Positions 42,288 through 50,854 are shown, counted from the stretch's first letter. The stretch: DNA of 64,000 bases from Prevotella sp. AGR2160 (GCF_000424185.1 NZ_AUJK01000018.1:1-64000), one strand, 5' to 3'. The notes: a model not told the origin generated them from the sequence alone. A program made the numbers and translations.

Positions 42288-43379
42288 TTATTCAATCTTT
42301 CCCAATGCGAGGTTGTAGTTGTCATAGGCGGCATTGCCCGTGATATCTTTCACCACACGGATGAAAGGTGGGAAGTTGACGCTCTCGTGCTCCGTGACGC
42401 CTTTCGTCTCGAGGATCATGAGGTGATCGATGGGCGAGTGGTAATCGTCAAGCTCGAAATACTGTCCTTTCCAGATAAAGCTGCGGCGCGTCTTCTCCAC
42501 GGGATGGCGGTAAGGATCAGCCTGGCGGAGCATGGACTCATAGAGATTGTTGTTGATCTGCCGCTCCGTCTCGATCATCTCATGATTCGGCGTCACCTTG
42601 CGCGTAGTATGGATGATCACCTCCTTGCCATTGCTCACGCGCTTGCGCAGACGGATCTGCGTGCCCGGGGAAGTGACGAGATAGATCTGTGAGATCTCCG
42701 TCGTGGTTGCTTCCGGCACCTCACCCGTGAGTTCCACGACATAACGGTGCTCTTCGACGATGGGCTGGGGCAGGCCGAGGACGCTGCTGATCTCCTGGAT
42801 GACACGGAAAATCTTGTTGTCGAAATTATCGTGGTTGTTGATCACGCGTAGATGGGGATGTCCCGTCCAGGCGGCGATGACGCGCTTGTCGACGAGACGC
42901 GCCTTCTCGATACCCTCCGTGCGCTCCTTGTTGTTGGCCACGGTATAATACTGTTCGGCGCCGTCGGCGGCGGAGACGAGGTGGAGGACGGCATCATAGC
43001 GCTCGTCACGCAGCTGCTGCGTGGTGTAGCCGAGCTGGCTGATGATCTGCTGCCACATCTCCGGCTTCATATAGGCGGAGATATCCATCACGCCACGGTC
43101 GTAGATGATAAGCACGGGCTCGGAGAGTGTCTCGGCCATCTTCAGAAACTGGTCTTCGAAAGCCAGCTGGATCTTCAGCGTCGACAGCTCGCCCTGAAAG
43201 AAGAAATCCTTGTTGCTCGTCAGGTAGTCCATTCCCGCAGCCTGAAAGATCGTGGGGACTTCGGGGATGGTGAACACCTTATATCCGAGGCCGGAGAAAT
43301 GGTCGTTGATCTTTACGAGTGCCGTCGTCTTGCCGGCACAGGGGCCTCCTGTAAGGACTATCTTCGTGATCTTGCTCAT
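42288..43379 (-). CDS. P-loop kinase fused to a CYTH-like triphosphate-tunnel domain
   Basis: 363 residues in two parts. Residues 1-190 are an AAA_28/NadR-like P-loop domain with GGPCAGKTT (11-19) and a YDRGVMDISAY segment like nucleoside kinases. Residues from about 205 resemble a CYTH (triphosphate tunnel) domain: EEHRYVVELTG at the first strand, IRLRKR, HTTRKVTPNHEMIETERQI and TRRSFIWKGQYFELDDYH provide the alternating basic and acidic residues lining such tunnels. Similar fusions exist in plant TTM proteins. The substrate is probably a nucleotide or polyphosphate but cannot be told. Divergent from the phosphodiesterase gene. Confidence 0.8.
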   Translation of the reverse strand: MSKITKIVLTGGPCAGKTTALVKINDHFSGLGYKVFTIPEVPTIFQAAGMDYLTSNKDFFFQGELSTLKIQLAFEDQFLKMAETLSEPVLIIYDRGVMDISAYMKPEMWQQIISQLGYTTQQLRDERYDAVLHLVSAADGAEQYYTVANNKERTEGIEKARLVDKRVIAAWTGHPHLRVINNHDNFDNKIFRVIQEISSVLGLPQPIVEEHRYVVELTGEVPEATTTEISQIYLVTSPGTQIRLRKRVSNGKEVIIHTTRKVTPNHEMIETERQINNNLYESMLRQADPYRHPVEKTRRSFIWKGQYFELDDYHSPIDHLMILETKGVTEHESVNFPPFIRVVKDITGNAAYDNYNLALGKIE

Positions 43380-43439
43380 ATCGTAATGTTTTGAAAATTC
43401 TTATTTGAGTATTTTGACTTTATTTTTGTATTCTGCTTG

Positions 43440-43469
43440 CAAAATTACAAAAAAATATTTATACTTTTG
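43440..43469. promoter_or_regulatory. Divergent -7 boxes
   Basis: TAATTTTG on the minus strand (43440-43447) serves the P-loop/CYTH gene. TACTTTTG on the plus strand (43462-43469) serves the phosphodiesterase gene. The two overlap, so the genes may compete for polymerase. Confidence 0.55.
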
Positions 43470-43490
43470 CAGGGCGAAAAAACTATTGAT

Positions 43491-44030
43491 ATGAAATATT
43501 TAATTCTCTCCGATATCCACGGCTCTCTGCCGGCATTGGAAAAGGCGCTGGCCTTCTATCGCGAGCAGCACTGCGACATGCTCTGCATCCTCGGTGATAT
43601 CCACAACTACGGTCCGCGCAACCGCGTGCCCGAGGGCATGGACGCCCGCGGCATCGCCGAACGGCTCAACGCCATGGCCGACGAGATTGTCGCCATCCGC
43701 GGCAACTGTGACAGTGAGGTGGACCAGATGCTCCTCGCTTTCCCGATGATGCAGGATTATATGTTGCTTGTCGACGAAGGAAAGAAGCTTCTGCTGACCC
43801 ATGGCCATGTCTACAACGAGGATCATCTGCCGCCGGGCCGTTACGACTATGTCTTTACGGGCCATACCCATCTGTGGCATCTCTATCGTGCTGACAACGG
43901 CACCGTGTTCTGTAATACGGGCAGCATTACCTTTCCCAAACAGAACAATGTGCCGACGATGGTGACCTATGAACATGGCACGGTTGTTGTTTATGACTTG
44001 GACGGAAAGAAGCTGAAAGCAATCGGATAA
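43491..44030 (+). CDS. YfcE-type metallophosphoesterase
   Basis: 179 residues from MKYLILSDIHGS. The five metallophosphoesterase motifs are present: D8-I-H10 (SDIHGS), GDIHNYG, GNCDSE, LTHGHVY and GHTHLW. The length and the GNCD form match the YfcE/MJ0936 phosphodiesterase family, which uses Mn2+. Physiological substrate unknown. It is followed 38 nt later by the CobW gene, possibly in one transcript. A frame reaching 43437 overlaps the promoter and was not used. Confidence 0.9.
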   Translation: MKYLILSDIHGSLPALEKALAFYREQHCDMLCILGDIHNYGPRNRVPEGMDARGIAERLNAMADEIVAIRGNCDSEVDQMLLAFPMMQDYMLLVDEGKKLLLTHGHVYNEDHLPPGRYDYVFTGHTHLWHLYRADNGTVFCNTGSITFPKQNNVPTMVTYEHGTVVVYDLDGKKLKAIG

Positions 44031-44068
44031 CGAAGCATTCAGTATTTTGCAATCGGATTACATTATAT

Positions 44069-45208
44069 ATGGAAAAGAAAAAGGAAGTGCCCGTACTTCT
44101 CCTTACGGGTTATCTCGGCAGTGGTAAGACGACGCTCGTCAACCGTATCCTGTCGAACAAGAAAGGAATCAAGTTTGCCGTTATCGTCAATGATATCGGT
44201 GAGGTGAATATCGATGCCTCGCTCATCCAGCAAGGCGGTGTCGTCGACCAGAAAGACGACAGCCTCGTGGCGCTGCAGAACGGCTGTATCTGTTGTACGC
44301 TGAAGATGGACCTCGTCAAACAGCTCGCCGACATCGTCAATACCGGCAGCTTCGACTATATCGTCATCGAGGCCAGTGGTATCTGTGAGCCGGCGCCGAT
44401 CGCCCAGACCATCTGTTCCATTCCTACCCTCGGACCGGAGTATATCAAGAACGGCGTGCCCCGTCTCGACAGTATCGTCACCGTCGTCGATGCCCTCCGT
44501 CTGCGCGATGAGTTTGCCAATGGCAACGATCTGTTGAAACAGAATATCGGTGAGGACGATCTCGAGAGCCTCGTCATCCAGCAGGTGGAGTTCTGTAATG
44601 TTATCCTCATCAACAAGGCCTCCATGGTCAGTGCCGACGACCTCAATCACGTGAAGGAAATTCTCCGTGCCCTGCAGCCGAAGGCCGAGATCCTGACGTG
44701 CGATTACGGGGACGTTGATCTTGACAAACTGATCAATACGCGCCGTTTCGACTTCAATAAGGTTGCCACGAGTGCTGCGTGGATTGATGAGATCGAGCAC
44801 CACCACGATGAGGAGGAAGAGGAAGGTGGCGAAGTTATGGAGTATAACATTCAGACCTTCGTCTATCAGCGCCGTCCTGCCTTCGACCTCAGTCGTTTCG
44901 ACGAGTTTGTGGCACGCTTCTGGCCGAAGAATGTCATTCGCTGCAAGGGCATCTGTTATTTCCAGGATGAGCCCGACACATGTTATGTCTTTGAACAGGC
45001 CGGCAAACAGGTGGGTCTGCGCAATGCCGGTCAGTGGTATGCCACGATGCCGAAGAATGAGCTGAAGAAGCTCATGGACCAGGAGCCGGGCTTGCGCGCC
45101 GACTGGGACGAGAAATACGGCGACCGCATGCAGAAGCTTGTCTTCATCGGGCAGAACCTCGACAAGGCCGCTATCTGCGCTGAACTCGACAAGTGCTTAG
45201 TGGATTAA
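44069..45208 (+). CDS. CobW/COG0523 family GTPase (metallochaperone)
   Basis: 379 residues of the G3E GTPase class. The P-loop GYLGSGKTT is at 14-22, the metal-binding NGCICCTL near 71 (CxCC), EASGICEPAPIAQ near 97 and an NKAS motif near 185. A histidine/acidic run (HHHDEEEEEGGE, about 248-259) is typical of zinc-handling members. The CobW_C domain (about 265-370) is complete. It probably delivers Zn or another metal to client enzymes. No Zur-type operator was recognised upstream. Followed by a family A repeat. Confidence 0.9.
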   Translation: MEKKKEVPVLLLTGYLGSGKTTLVNRILSNKKGIKFAVIVNDIGEVNIDASLIQQGGVVDQKDDSLVALQNGCICCTLKMDLVKQLADIVNTGSFDYIVIEASGICEPAPIAQTICSIPTLGPEYIKNGVPRLDSIVTVVDALRLRDEFANGNDLLKQNIGEDDLESLVIQQVEFCNVILINKASMVSADDLNHVKEILRALQPKAEILTCDYGDVDLDKLINTRRFDFNKVATSAAWIDEIEHHHDEEEEEGGEVMEYNIQTFVYQRRPAFDLSRFDEFVARFWPKNVIRCKGICYFQDEPDTCYVFEQAGKQVGLRNAGQWYATMPKNELKKLMDQEPGLRADWDEKYGDRMQKLVFIGQNLDKAAICAELDKCLVD

Positions 45209-45231
45209 ATCCAATTCACGGTTATATCCTT

Positions 45232-45383
45232 TTGCAGGGGCCGTCCCTTGTGGCGGCCCGTCGGCGGATACGCCGAATCAAATGGGAATTTATCGCCATC
45301 AGAAATGCCGTAACCGGCATCGGGCCGCCACAAGGGACGGCCCCTGCAAAGCATCGGGCCGCCACAAGGGACGGCCCCTGCAA
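45232..45383. repeat. Family A element A7 with duplicated right arm
   Basis: Left arm at 45232-45260, right arm at 45321-45349, and a second right arm at 45355-45383. The last two are a direct 34-nt duplication (GCATCGGGCCGCC...CCTGCAAA). Confidence 0.88.
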
Positions 45384-45403
45384 AGGAATCAATACCATTG
45401 ATA

Positions 45404-46177
45404 ATGATGAAAATAATTGAACAATATCTCTGTGGAAAGGTGTCGGACGACCGTTGTGAGGACGGTATCGTCACGACACCTTCTTTCGTTGCCGTCATCG
45501 ATGGCAGTACGAGTAAGACGCCGCGGCATATCCATCCCACGCTGCGCAACGGCCGCTACGCCATGCTGCTCATCAGTGACGCCATACGCCAGCTGCCGGC
45601 GGATGTTTCGCGTGAAACATGTATTCAGGCGCTCACGGATGTGCTCCACAGACAGTATCATCAAGTCCTTCCGCCCGAAGAGCGGCTGACGGCCTCCGCC
45701 ATCATTTATAGTGATGTTCGCAGGGAGATATGGATGATCGGCGACTGCCAGTGTCTCGTCGACGGAGTGCTTTATGAGAACGGGAAACCGTCGGAAAGGG
45801 AGCATGCGGAGAAGCGTGCCCGTTATATCCTTGCGCATCCCGATGATCCCGACGCGCCGGAGAAGGGTAGGGCGCTGATCGTTCCCGATCTCGTCCGTTC
45901 CATGCGTGAGGGACAGAACAAACAGTATGCTGTCCTCGATGGTTATCCTGTTTTTCTGCCTGGTGTAAAGACGATCGCCGTGGAGCGGGCTCATGAGATT
46001 GTTCTCGCCAGTGACGGCTATCCCTTTCTGAAACCTACGCTCTCGGAGAGCGAGGAAGCGCTGCAGCGTCAGCTACATGATGATCCGCAGAACATTCATA
46101 CGTTTCTCGCCACGAAAGGTCTTGTCGCTGGCAACCGTTCTTTCGACGACCGTGCGTATATCCGTTTTCGGAGATAA
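45404..46177 (+). CDS. PP2C-like phosphatase domain protein
   Basis: 257 residues, cytoplasmic. Weak but ordered PP2C motifs: FVAVIDGSTSK near 30, IYSDVRREIWMIGDCQ near 105, HEIVLASDGYPF near 200 and SFDDRAYI near the C-terminus, giving the aspartates that bind two metals. It lacks a recognisable sensor or membrane anchor. Probably dephosphorylates protein or small molecules, though the family match is moderate. ATG 45404 or 45407 are both possible. A parS-like palindrome (45604-45619) lies within its coding sequence. Confidence 0.65.
   Translation: MMKIIEQYLCGKVSDDRCEDGIVTTPSFVAVIDGSTSKTPRHIHPTLRNGRYAMLLISDAIRQLPADVSRETCIQALTDVLHRQYHQVLPPEERLTASAIIYSDVRREIWMIGDCQCLVDGVLYENGKPSEREHAEKRARYILAHPDDPDAPEKGRALIVPDLVRSMREGQNKQYAVLDGYPVFLPGVKTIAVERAHEIVLASDGYPFLKPTLSESEEALQRQLHDDPQNIHTFLATKGLVAGNRSFDDRAYIRFRR
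45604..45619. other. parS-like ParB-binding site
   Basis: TGTTTCGCGTGAAACA, a 16-mer with perfect 6-bp arms, differs from the parS consensus TGTTTCACGTGAAACA at one central position. It lies inside the PP2C-like gene. parS sites usually cluster within tens of kilobases of oriC; this one is 15.5 kb from the candidate origin. Confidence 0.65.
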
Positions 46178-46183
46178 TCATCC

Positions 46184-46375
46184 CACCGTAGGGGCACCCC
46201 TTGTGGTCGCCCCTCCCCCTCGTAGTAGGGGCACCCCTTGTGGGCGCCCTAACGCCACGGTGACATTTTTCCTCTAACACCCACCGTAGGGTGCGGCCCT
46301 TGTGGCCGTCCTAACACCACGGTGACATTTTTCCCCTTTAGGACGGCCACAAGGGCCGCCCCTACGGTGGCAATA
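46184..46375. repeat. Family B cluster B3
   Basis: Two first-subtype units (GTAGGGGCACCCCTTGTGG...), one second-subtype unit (GTAGGGTGCGGCCCTTGTGG) and one inverted unit (GGACGGCCACAAGGGCCGCC), separated by the repeated linker CCACGGTGACATTTTTCC. It fills the gap between convergent genes. Confidence 0.8.
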
Positions 46376-46384
46376 CCGTTCATA

Positions 46385-47023
46385 TTAGTATTCAAAGTGC
46401 TGATAGTCTTTCATCGTCTTCCAGTCACCACCCCAGCGGAAGCCGGCCGCTTTGAAGAGACGGTAACAGAGATCGCCCTTCGTGATCTTATAGGGGAAAT
46501 TCCTGGAACGGTCAAGATAGGGGCGCCCCGTGGCGGGCTCGACGACCTCCGTGCCGTTCTTCAACCGCTTATGATAGGGATTGTAGAGGGTGTTGATATC
46601 TACGGCGAGGCCGAGGCCGTGCTTCGAGACCTTATGCGTGTGGGAGATGAAGCGGAAGTTGAACGCTGATGAGTTGTTGTGTCGCATGGAGGTCTCGTCG
46701 TCGGCATTATAGTTGTCAATGAGTTCCATGCGCTCGATAGGGTAGCCCGCCTCATAGAGCTTCTTGAGGATGACGATGACTTTCCATGCGATTCTCTTGT
46801 TGACGATCATCTCGCCGTGATGCGTCACGCCCTGTCGGTCCTTGATGAGACAGCGCAGCAGCCGCAGCTCAGAGCGCGGCACCGTGCAGCCTTTCTTATA
46901 CGACTTCCCCTGCATCCGTGCGAAGACATCATCGGGGATAGCCGAAACCGTGAAATCCTTGTTGCCGCCCCAGCAATGCAGCGGGGTGAGGAGTACCCAA
47001 AAGAAGAATAAAACCTTCATCAT
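46385..47023 (-). CDS. M15 family D,D-/L,D-carboxypeptidase-like protein
   Basis: 212 residues from MMKVLFFFW. Signal peptide (about 1-18). Zinc-peptidase motifs: SKHGLGLAVDIN (SxHxxGxAxD) and, near the C-terminus, GGDWKTMKDYQHFE supplying the HxE. This corresponds to the M15 (VanY/Ply-type) peptidases that trim peptidoglycan stem peptides in the periplasm. It is monocistronic, convergent with the PP2C-like gene and divergent from the GH3 gene. The start was placed at 47023 because of the signal peptide. Confidence 0.82.
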   Translation of the reverse strand: MMKVLFFFWVLLTPLHCWGGNKDFTVSAIPDDVFARMQGKSYKKGCTVPRSELRLLRCLIKDRQGVTHHGEMIVNKRIAWKVIVILKKLYEAGYPIERMELIDNYNADDETSMRHNNSSAFNFRFISHTHKVSKHGLGLAVDINTLYNPYHKRLKNGTEVVEPATGRPYLDRSRNFPYKITKGDLCYRLFKAAGFRWGGDWKTMKDYQHFEY

Positions 47024-47060
47024 TATGGTTGTGATGTTACAGAATATGTCCATGATGGTG

Positions 47061-47118
47061 CAAAATTACAAAATAACTATAAACTCTTTGCATGGACAAG
47101 GAATTTTTTGTACTTTTG
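47061..47118. promoter_or_regulatory. Divergent promoters for M15 and GH3 genes
   Basis: Minus-strand TAATTTTG (47061-47068) serves the M15 gene. Plus-strand TTTG (47087-47090), 20 nt, TACTTTTG (47111-47118) serves the GH3 gene, 37 nt before its ATG. Confidence 0.75.
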
Positions 47119-47155
47119 CGAAAGGAACATCTAGAAACCGAATTATCACTAAAGA

Positions 47156-49519
47156 ATGAAAACGAAAAAAATTCTTTTAACAATGGCAATCTCCGCCACT
47201 TCTTTAACGCTCTCGGCCCAGGCTCCACAGCTCCGCGCCGACAATATCGATCAAGTTCTTCAGGCAATGACGCTGGAAGAAAAGGCACAACTCCTTGTGG
47301 GCGGCGGCAATGACGGCTTCGTCGGCTCCGGCGCTATGCTCGGCCATCAGAAGAAACTCGTCGCCGGCGCCGCTGGTACTACCGTTGCCATTCCTCGTCT
47401 CGGTATCCCCGCCACCGTTCTCTCCGACGGTCCCGCAGGCGTGCATATCGACGCCCACCGTGACGGTACGACGCAGACATTCTATGCCACGGGCTTCCCC
47501 GTGGGCACCTGTCTCGCTTCTACGTGGAACACCGACCTCGTTTACCATGTTGGACAAGCCATGGGTAACGAGGCGCTCGAATATGGCGTCGATGTCCTCC
47601 TCGGACCGGGCATGAACCTGCAGCGCAGCCCGCTCTGTGGCCGTAACTTCGAATACTACAGTGAGGATCCCGTCGTCACGGGATGGATCGGCACGGCCAT
47701 GGTGAAGGGAATCCAGAGTGAGGGCGTCGGCGTGAGTGCCAAGCATTTCGCCGTCAACAGTCAGGAGAGCGACCGCACGCGTGTCGACGAGCGTGTCAGC
47801 CAGCGCGCCCTCCGTGAGCTCTACCTCCGTGGCTTCGAGAAGATGGTGCGCGAGTCCCGGCCCTGGACGTTGATGTCCTCTTATAATAAGATCAACGGAA
47901 CCTACTCCCAGGACAATGAAGGCCTGCTGACTGATGTCCTCCGCAAAGACTGGGGCTTTAAGGGTATCGTGATGACCGACTGGATCGGCAAGCGCGCAGA
48001 CCTGCCCACGAGTCAGGAAGTTACGGCCGGCAACGATCTCATGATGCCGGGTTATCCCGCTCAGGTGGAGGATATCGTAAAGGCCGTGAAAGACGGAACG
48101 CTGAAGATGGAATACGTCGACCGCAATGTCCGTAACATGCTCGAATATATTGTCAAGACTCCGAAGTTTAAGAAATATAAGTATACGAATAAGCCCGACA
48201 TGAAAGCTCATGCCGCCATCACGCGTCAGAGCAGTGTGGAGGGAATGGTACTGCTGAAAGACGAGCCGCTGACACAGGGCGCTGCTCCCGTTCTGCCATT
48301 GCAGAGCAACGTGAAGACCGTGGCCCTCTTCGGTGTCAACAGCTATGATTTCCTCAGCGGCGGCCTCGGCAGTGGCTGTGTCAACGTGCCTTATGTCGTC
48401 GATATGCTCACGGGTCTGAAGAATGCCGGTATCAAGACCACCGACCAGCTCACGGAGATCTATCAGAGCTACGTGAAATATGCCAAGGCTAAACTGCAGG
48501 CCGATAAGAACCCGGAGATGTGGTTCCTCAATCAGGGCCAACCGAAGCTCGACGAGATCGATATCACCGAGCGCTGTGCCGCACAGTCAGCTCAGGAGGC
48601 GCAGGCCGCCATCATCACCATCGGTCGTCAGGCCGGTGAGGGCATGGACCGTGACGTCAATACCGAGTTCAACCTCACGAATCAGGAGAAGAATATGATC
48701 GCGCGTGTCAGCGCCGTCTTCCATGCGCAGAACAAGCCCGTCATTGTTATCCTCAACTCCGGCAGTGTCATGGAGACCGCCTCGTGGCGTGACCGCGCCG
48801 ACGCGATCCTCGTAGCCTGGCAGCCCGGTCAGGAGGGCGGCAACAGTGTCGCCGATGTTCTCACGGGAAAGGCTAATCCCTCCGGCCATCTCACGGCAAC
48901 ATGGCCCATCGATATCAATGATGTTCCTTCTACGAAGAACTTCCCGCAGACCCCCGACTATTACAACCTCACCGATAAGATTGCCGGTGGCTATATGAAA
49001 GGGGTTAACTATACCAATCATGAGGAGGACATCTATGTCGGCTATCGCTATTTCGATACCTTCCGCCGCAATGTCGCCTATCCCTTCGGCTATGGCCTGA
49101 GTTATACGACCTTCTCCATGAGTGCGCCGTCCGTAAAAGTCAACGGCGACAAGATCTCCCTTGCCGTCACCGTGAAGAATACCGGAAAGGTCAGTGGAAA
49201 GCAGGTGGCACAGGTCTATGTCCATGCCCCGAAGGGTGCTTATGAGAAGCCCGCAAAGGAACTGAAGGCTTTCGCCAAGACCAAGATGCTCAAGCCCGGT
49301 CAGAGTGAGACGTTGAAGATGACGATCCAGCGCCGTGACCTTGCGTCCTTCGACACCGCCAACAGCGAGTGGAAGGTGGATGCCGGACAGTATGACTTCC
49401 TCTTCGGCGACAATGTGGAGGACATCAAGGTCAAGGCTTCTGCCACCATCTCCGCCTATACGGAGAAGGTCAGCAACGTACTGGCACCGCAGGTGAATCT
49501 ACAGTTATTACACCAATAA
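47156..49519 (+). CDS. Glycoside hydrolase family 3 beta-glucosidase
   Basis: 787 residues with a signal peptide (about 1-21). The GH3 (beta/alpha)8 domain carries AKHFAVNSQESDR near 200 and the nucleophile in GIVMTDWIGKR (D near 278). The alpha/beta sandwich (LFGVNSYDFLSGGLGSG, about 385) holds the acid/base region. A fibronectin-III-like C-terminus (about 660-770) completes the GH3 layout. It releases glucose or another sugar from oligosaccharides in the periplasm. Exact specificity (glucosidase or xylosidase) is not resolvable. The following SDR gene begins 16 nt downstream, so the two are likely cotranscribed. Confidence 0.94.
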   Translation: MKTKKILLTMAISATSLTLSAQAPQLRADNIDQVLQAMTLEEKAQLLVGGGNDGFVGSGAMLGHQKKLVAGAAGTTVAIPRLGIPATVLSDGPAGVHIDAHRDGTTQTFYATGFPVGTCLASTWNTDLVYHVGQAMGNEALEYGVDVLLGPGMNLQRSPLCGRNFEYYSEDPVVTGWIGTAMVKGIQSEGVGVSAKHFAVNSQESDRTRVDERVSQRALRELYLRGFEKMVRESRPWTLMSSYNKINGTYSQDNEGLLTDVLRKDWGFKGIVMTDWIGKRADLPTSQEVTAGNDLMMPGYPAQVEDIVKAVKDGTLKMEYVDRNVRNMLEYIVKTPKFKKYKYTNKPDMKAHAAITRQSSVEGMVLLKDEPLTQGAAPVLPLQSNVKTVALFGVNSYDFLSGGLGSGCVNVPYVVDMLTGLKNAGIKTTDQLTEIYQSYVKYAKAKLQADKNPEMWFLNQGQPKLDEIDITERCAAQSAQEAQAAIITIGRQAGEGMDRDVNTEFNLTNQEKNMIARVSAVFHAQNKPVIVILNSGSVMETASWRDRADAILVAWQPGQEGGNSVADVLTGKANPSGHLTATWPIDINDVPSTKNFPQTPDYYNLTDKIAGGYMKGVNYTNHEEDIYVGYRYFDTFRRNVAYPFGYGLSYTTFSMSAPSVKVNGDKISLAVTVKNTGKVSGKQVAQVYVHAPKGAYEKPAKELKAFAKTKMLKPGQSETLKMTIQRRDLASFDTANSEWKVDAGQYDFLFGDNVEDIKVKASATISAYTEKVSNVLAPQVNLQLLHQ

Positions 49520-49535
49520 ATTAAAACAAATCAAA

Positions 49536-50342
49536 ATGGACACATTCAGTAAGAATTTCTCCCTCGAAGGGAAGGTGGCACTCGTCACGGGTGCCGCCTA
49601 CGGCATCGGTTTCGCCATCGCTGAGGCCTTCGCCCAGGCTGGCGCGAAGATCGCGTTCAACTGCCGTTCACAGAAGCACATGGACCAGGCCCTCGCCGAC
49701 TATAAGGCCAAGGGCATTGACGCCAAGGGTTATATCTGCGACGTGACGAAGGAAGATGAGGTGAAGAAGATGGTTGAGGATATCGACCGTGAACTCGGTA
49801 CCATCGACATCCTCGTCAACAACGCTGGAATCATCAAGCGTATTCCGATGGAGGAGATGAGCGTGGAGGATTTCCGTCAGGTCGTTGACATCGACCTCAA
49901 CGCACCGTTCATCGTCTCCAAGGCCGTTATCCCGGGAATGAAAAAGAAAGGTCATGGCAAGATCATCAATATCTGTTCGATGATGAGCGAGCTTGGCCGT
50001 GAGACCGTCAGCGCCTACGCTGCCGCCAAGGGTGGCCTGAAGATGCTGACGAGAAACATCTGCTCCGAGTTCGGCGAGTACAACATCCAGTGCAATGGCA
50101 TCGGTCCCGGCTATATCGCCACACCGCAGACAGCGCCGCTGCGTGAGCGTCAGCCCGACGGCAGCCGCCACCCCTTCGATTCCTTCATCGTCAGCAAGAC
50201 ACCGGCAGCGCGCTGGGGCACGCCCGAGGACTTGATGGGTCCCGCCGTCTTCCTCGCCAGTGATGCCAGTGATTTCGTCAATGGACATATCCTTTATGTC
50301 GACGGCGGTATCCTCGCCTATATCGGCAAGCAGCCGAAATAA
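49536..50342 (+). CDS. SDR oxidoreductase (gluconate 5-dehydrogenase / KduD type)
   Basis: 268 residues, classical short-chain dehydrogenase. Cofactor motif TGAAYGIG (18-25), NNAGI near 91, catalytic serine in INICSMMS and Y-A-A-A-K near 158-162. Sequence style matches the Bacteroidota gluconate 5-dehydrogenase/2-deoxy-gluconate 3-dehydrogenase group. That group acts in hexonate and uronate breakdown, including the pectin product 2-keto-3-deoxygluconate branch. Coupled to a GH3 gene (16-nt gap). Which sugar acid is used remains open. Confidence 0.88.
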   Translation: MDTFSKNFSLEGKVALVTGAAYGIGFAIAEAFAQAGAKIAFNCRSQKHMDQALADYKAKGIDAKGYICDVTKEDEVKKMVEDIDRELGTIDILVNNAGIIKRIPMEEMSVEDFRQVVDIDLNAPFIVSKAVIPGMKKKGHGKIINICSMMSELGRETVSAYAAAKGGLKMLTRNICSEFGEYNIQCNGIGPGYIATPQTAPLRERQPDGSRHPFDSFIVSKTPAARWGTPEDLMGPAVFLASDASDFVNGHILYVDGGILAYIGKQPK

Positions 50343-50343
50343 T

Positions 50344-50482
50344 GTAGGGACATAATTTATTATGTTCCGCCCTCACGCAAAAAAGACAGAGTAACAGATG
50401 AAACAATTGTATGTAAAATCTGTTGCTCTGTCTTTTTATATTTTTCCCCATTTGTCGGAACATGATCAATCATGTCCCTACG
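50344..50482. repeat. Nested inverted repeats: two D palindromes around a G-type terminator hairpin
   Basis: Outer D copies at about 50345-50370 and 50456-50481 are themselves inverted relative to each other. Between them AAAAGACAGAG-T-AACAGAT pairs with ATCTGTT-G-CTCTGTCTTTT (50379-50437), with T runs on both sides. Probably a bidirectional terminator for the convergent SDR and HU genes. Confidence 0.75.
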
Positions 50483-50493
50483 AGGTGAGGCTA

Positions 50494-50769
50494 TTATTTG
50501 TTCACAGCGTCAGCGAGCTCAGCGCCAGCTTTGAACTTAGCCACCTTCTTGGCAGCAATCTGGATCTTCTGCTTCGTAGCGGGGTTGATACCCTCACGGG
50601 CCGGACGCTCGTTGACACTGAACGTACCGAAACCTACGAGCTGTACCTTATCACCAGCGACGAGAGCCTCTTTCAGGGCTTCTACGGTAGCGTCGAGGGC
50701 TTTCTTTGCGTCAGCTTTGGTGAGCTGAGACTTCTCTGCAATCTTGTCGATTAATTCTGTCTTGTTCAT
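50494..50769 (-). CDS. HU family DNA-binding protein
   Basis: 91 residues, a canonical HU: MNKTELIDKIAEKSQLTKAD, then GFGTFSVNERPAREGINPAT with the intercalating proline arm, and a C-terminal helix ending ELADAVNK. This is the standard nucleoid protein of the organism, whereas the copy at 40217 is divergent. It has a full promoter (50824-50854) 55 nt upstream. Convergent with the SDR gene across a terminator-like repeat. Confidence 0.96.
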   Translation of the reverse strand: MNKTELIDKIAEKSQLTKADAKKALDATVEALKEALVAGDKVQLVGFGTFSVNERPAREGINPATKQKIQIAAKKVAKFKAGAELADAVNK

Positions 50770-50823
50770 AATTTTCTAGTTTTTAATTGTGTATTGAATG
50801 TTGATTTTGTCTTTTTAATGGCA

Positions 50824-50854
50824 CAAATTTAGAAAACTCTTTTGTAATTGACAA
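50824..50854 (-). promoter_or_regulatory. Promoter for HU
   Basis: Minus-strand TTG (50852-50854), 20 nt, TAAATTTG (50824-50831). Confidence 0.75.
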
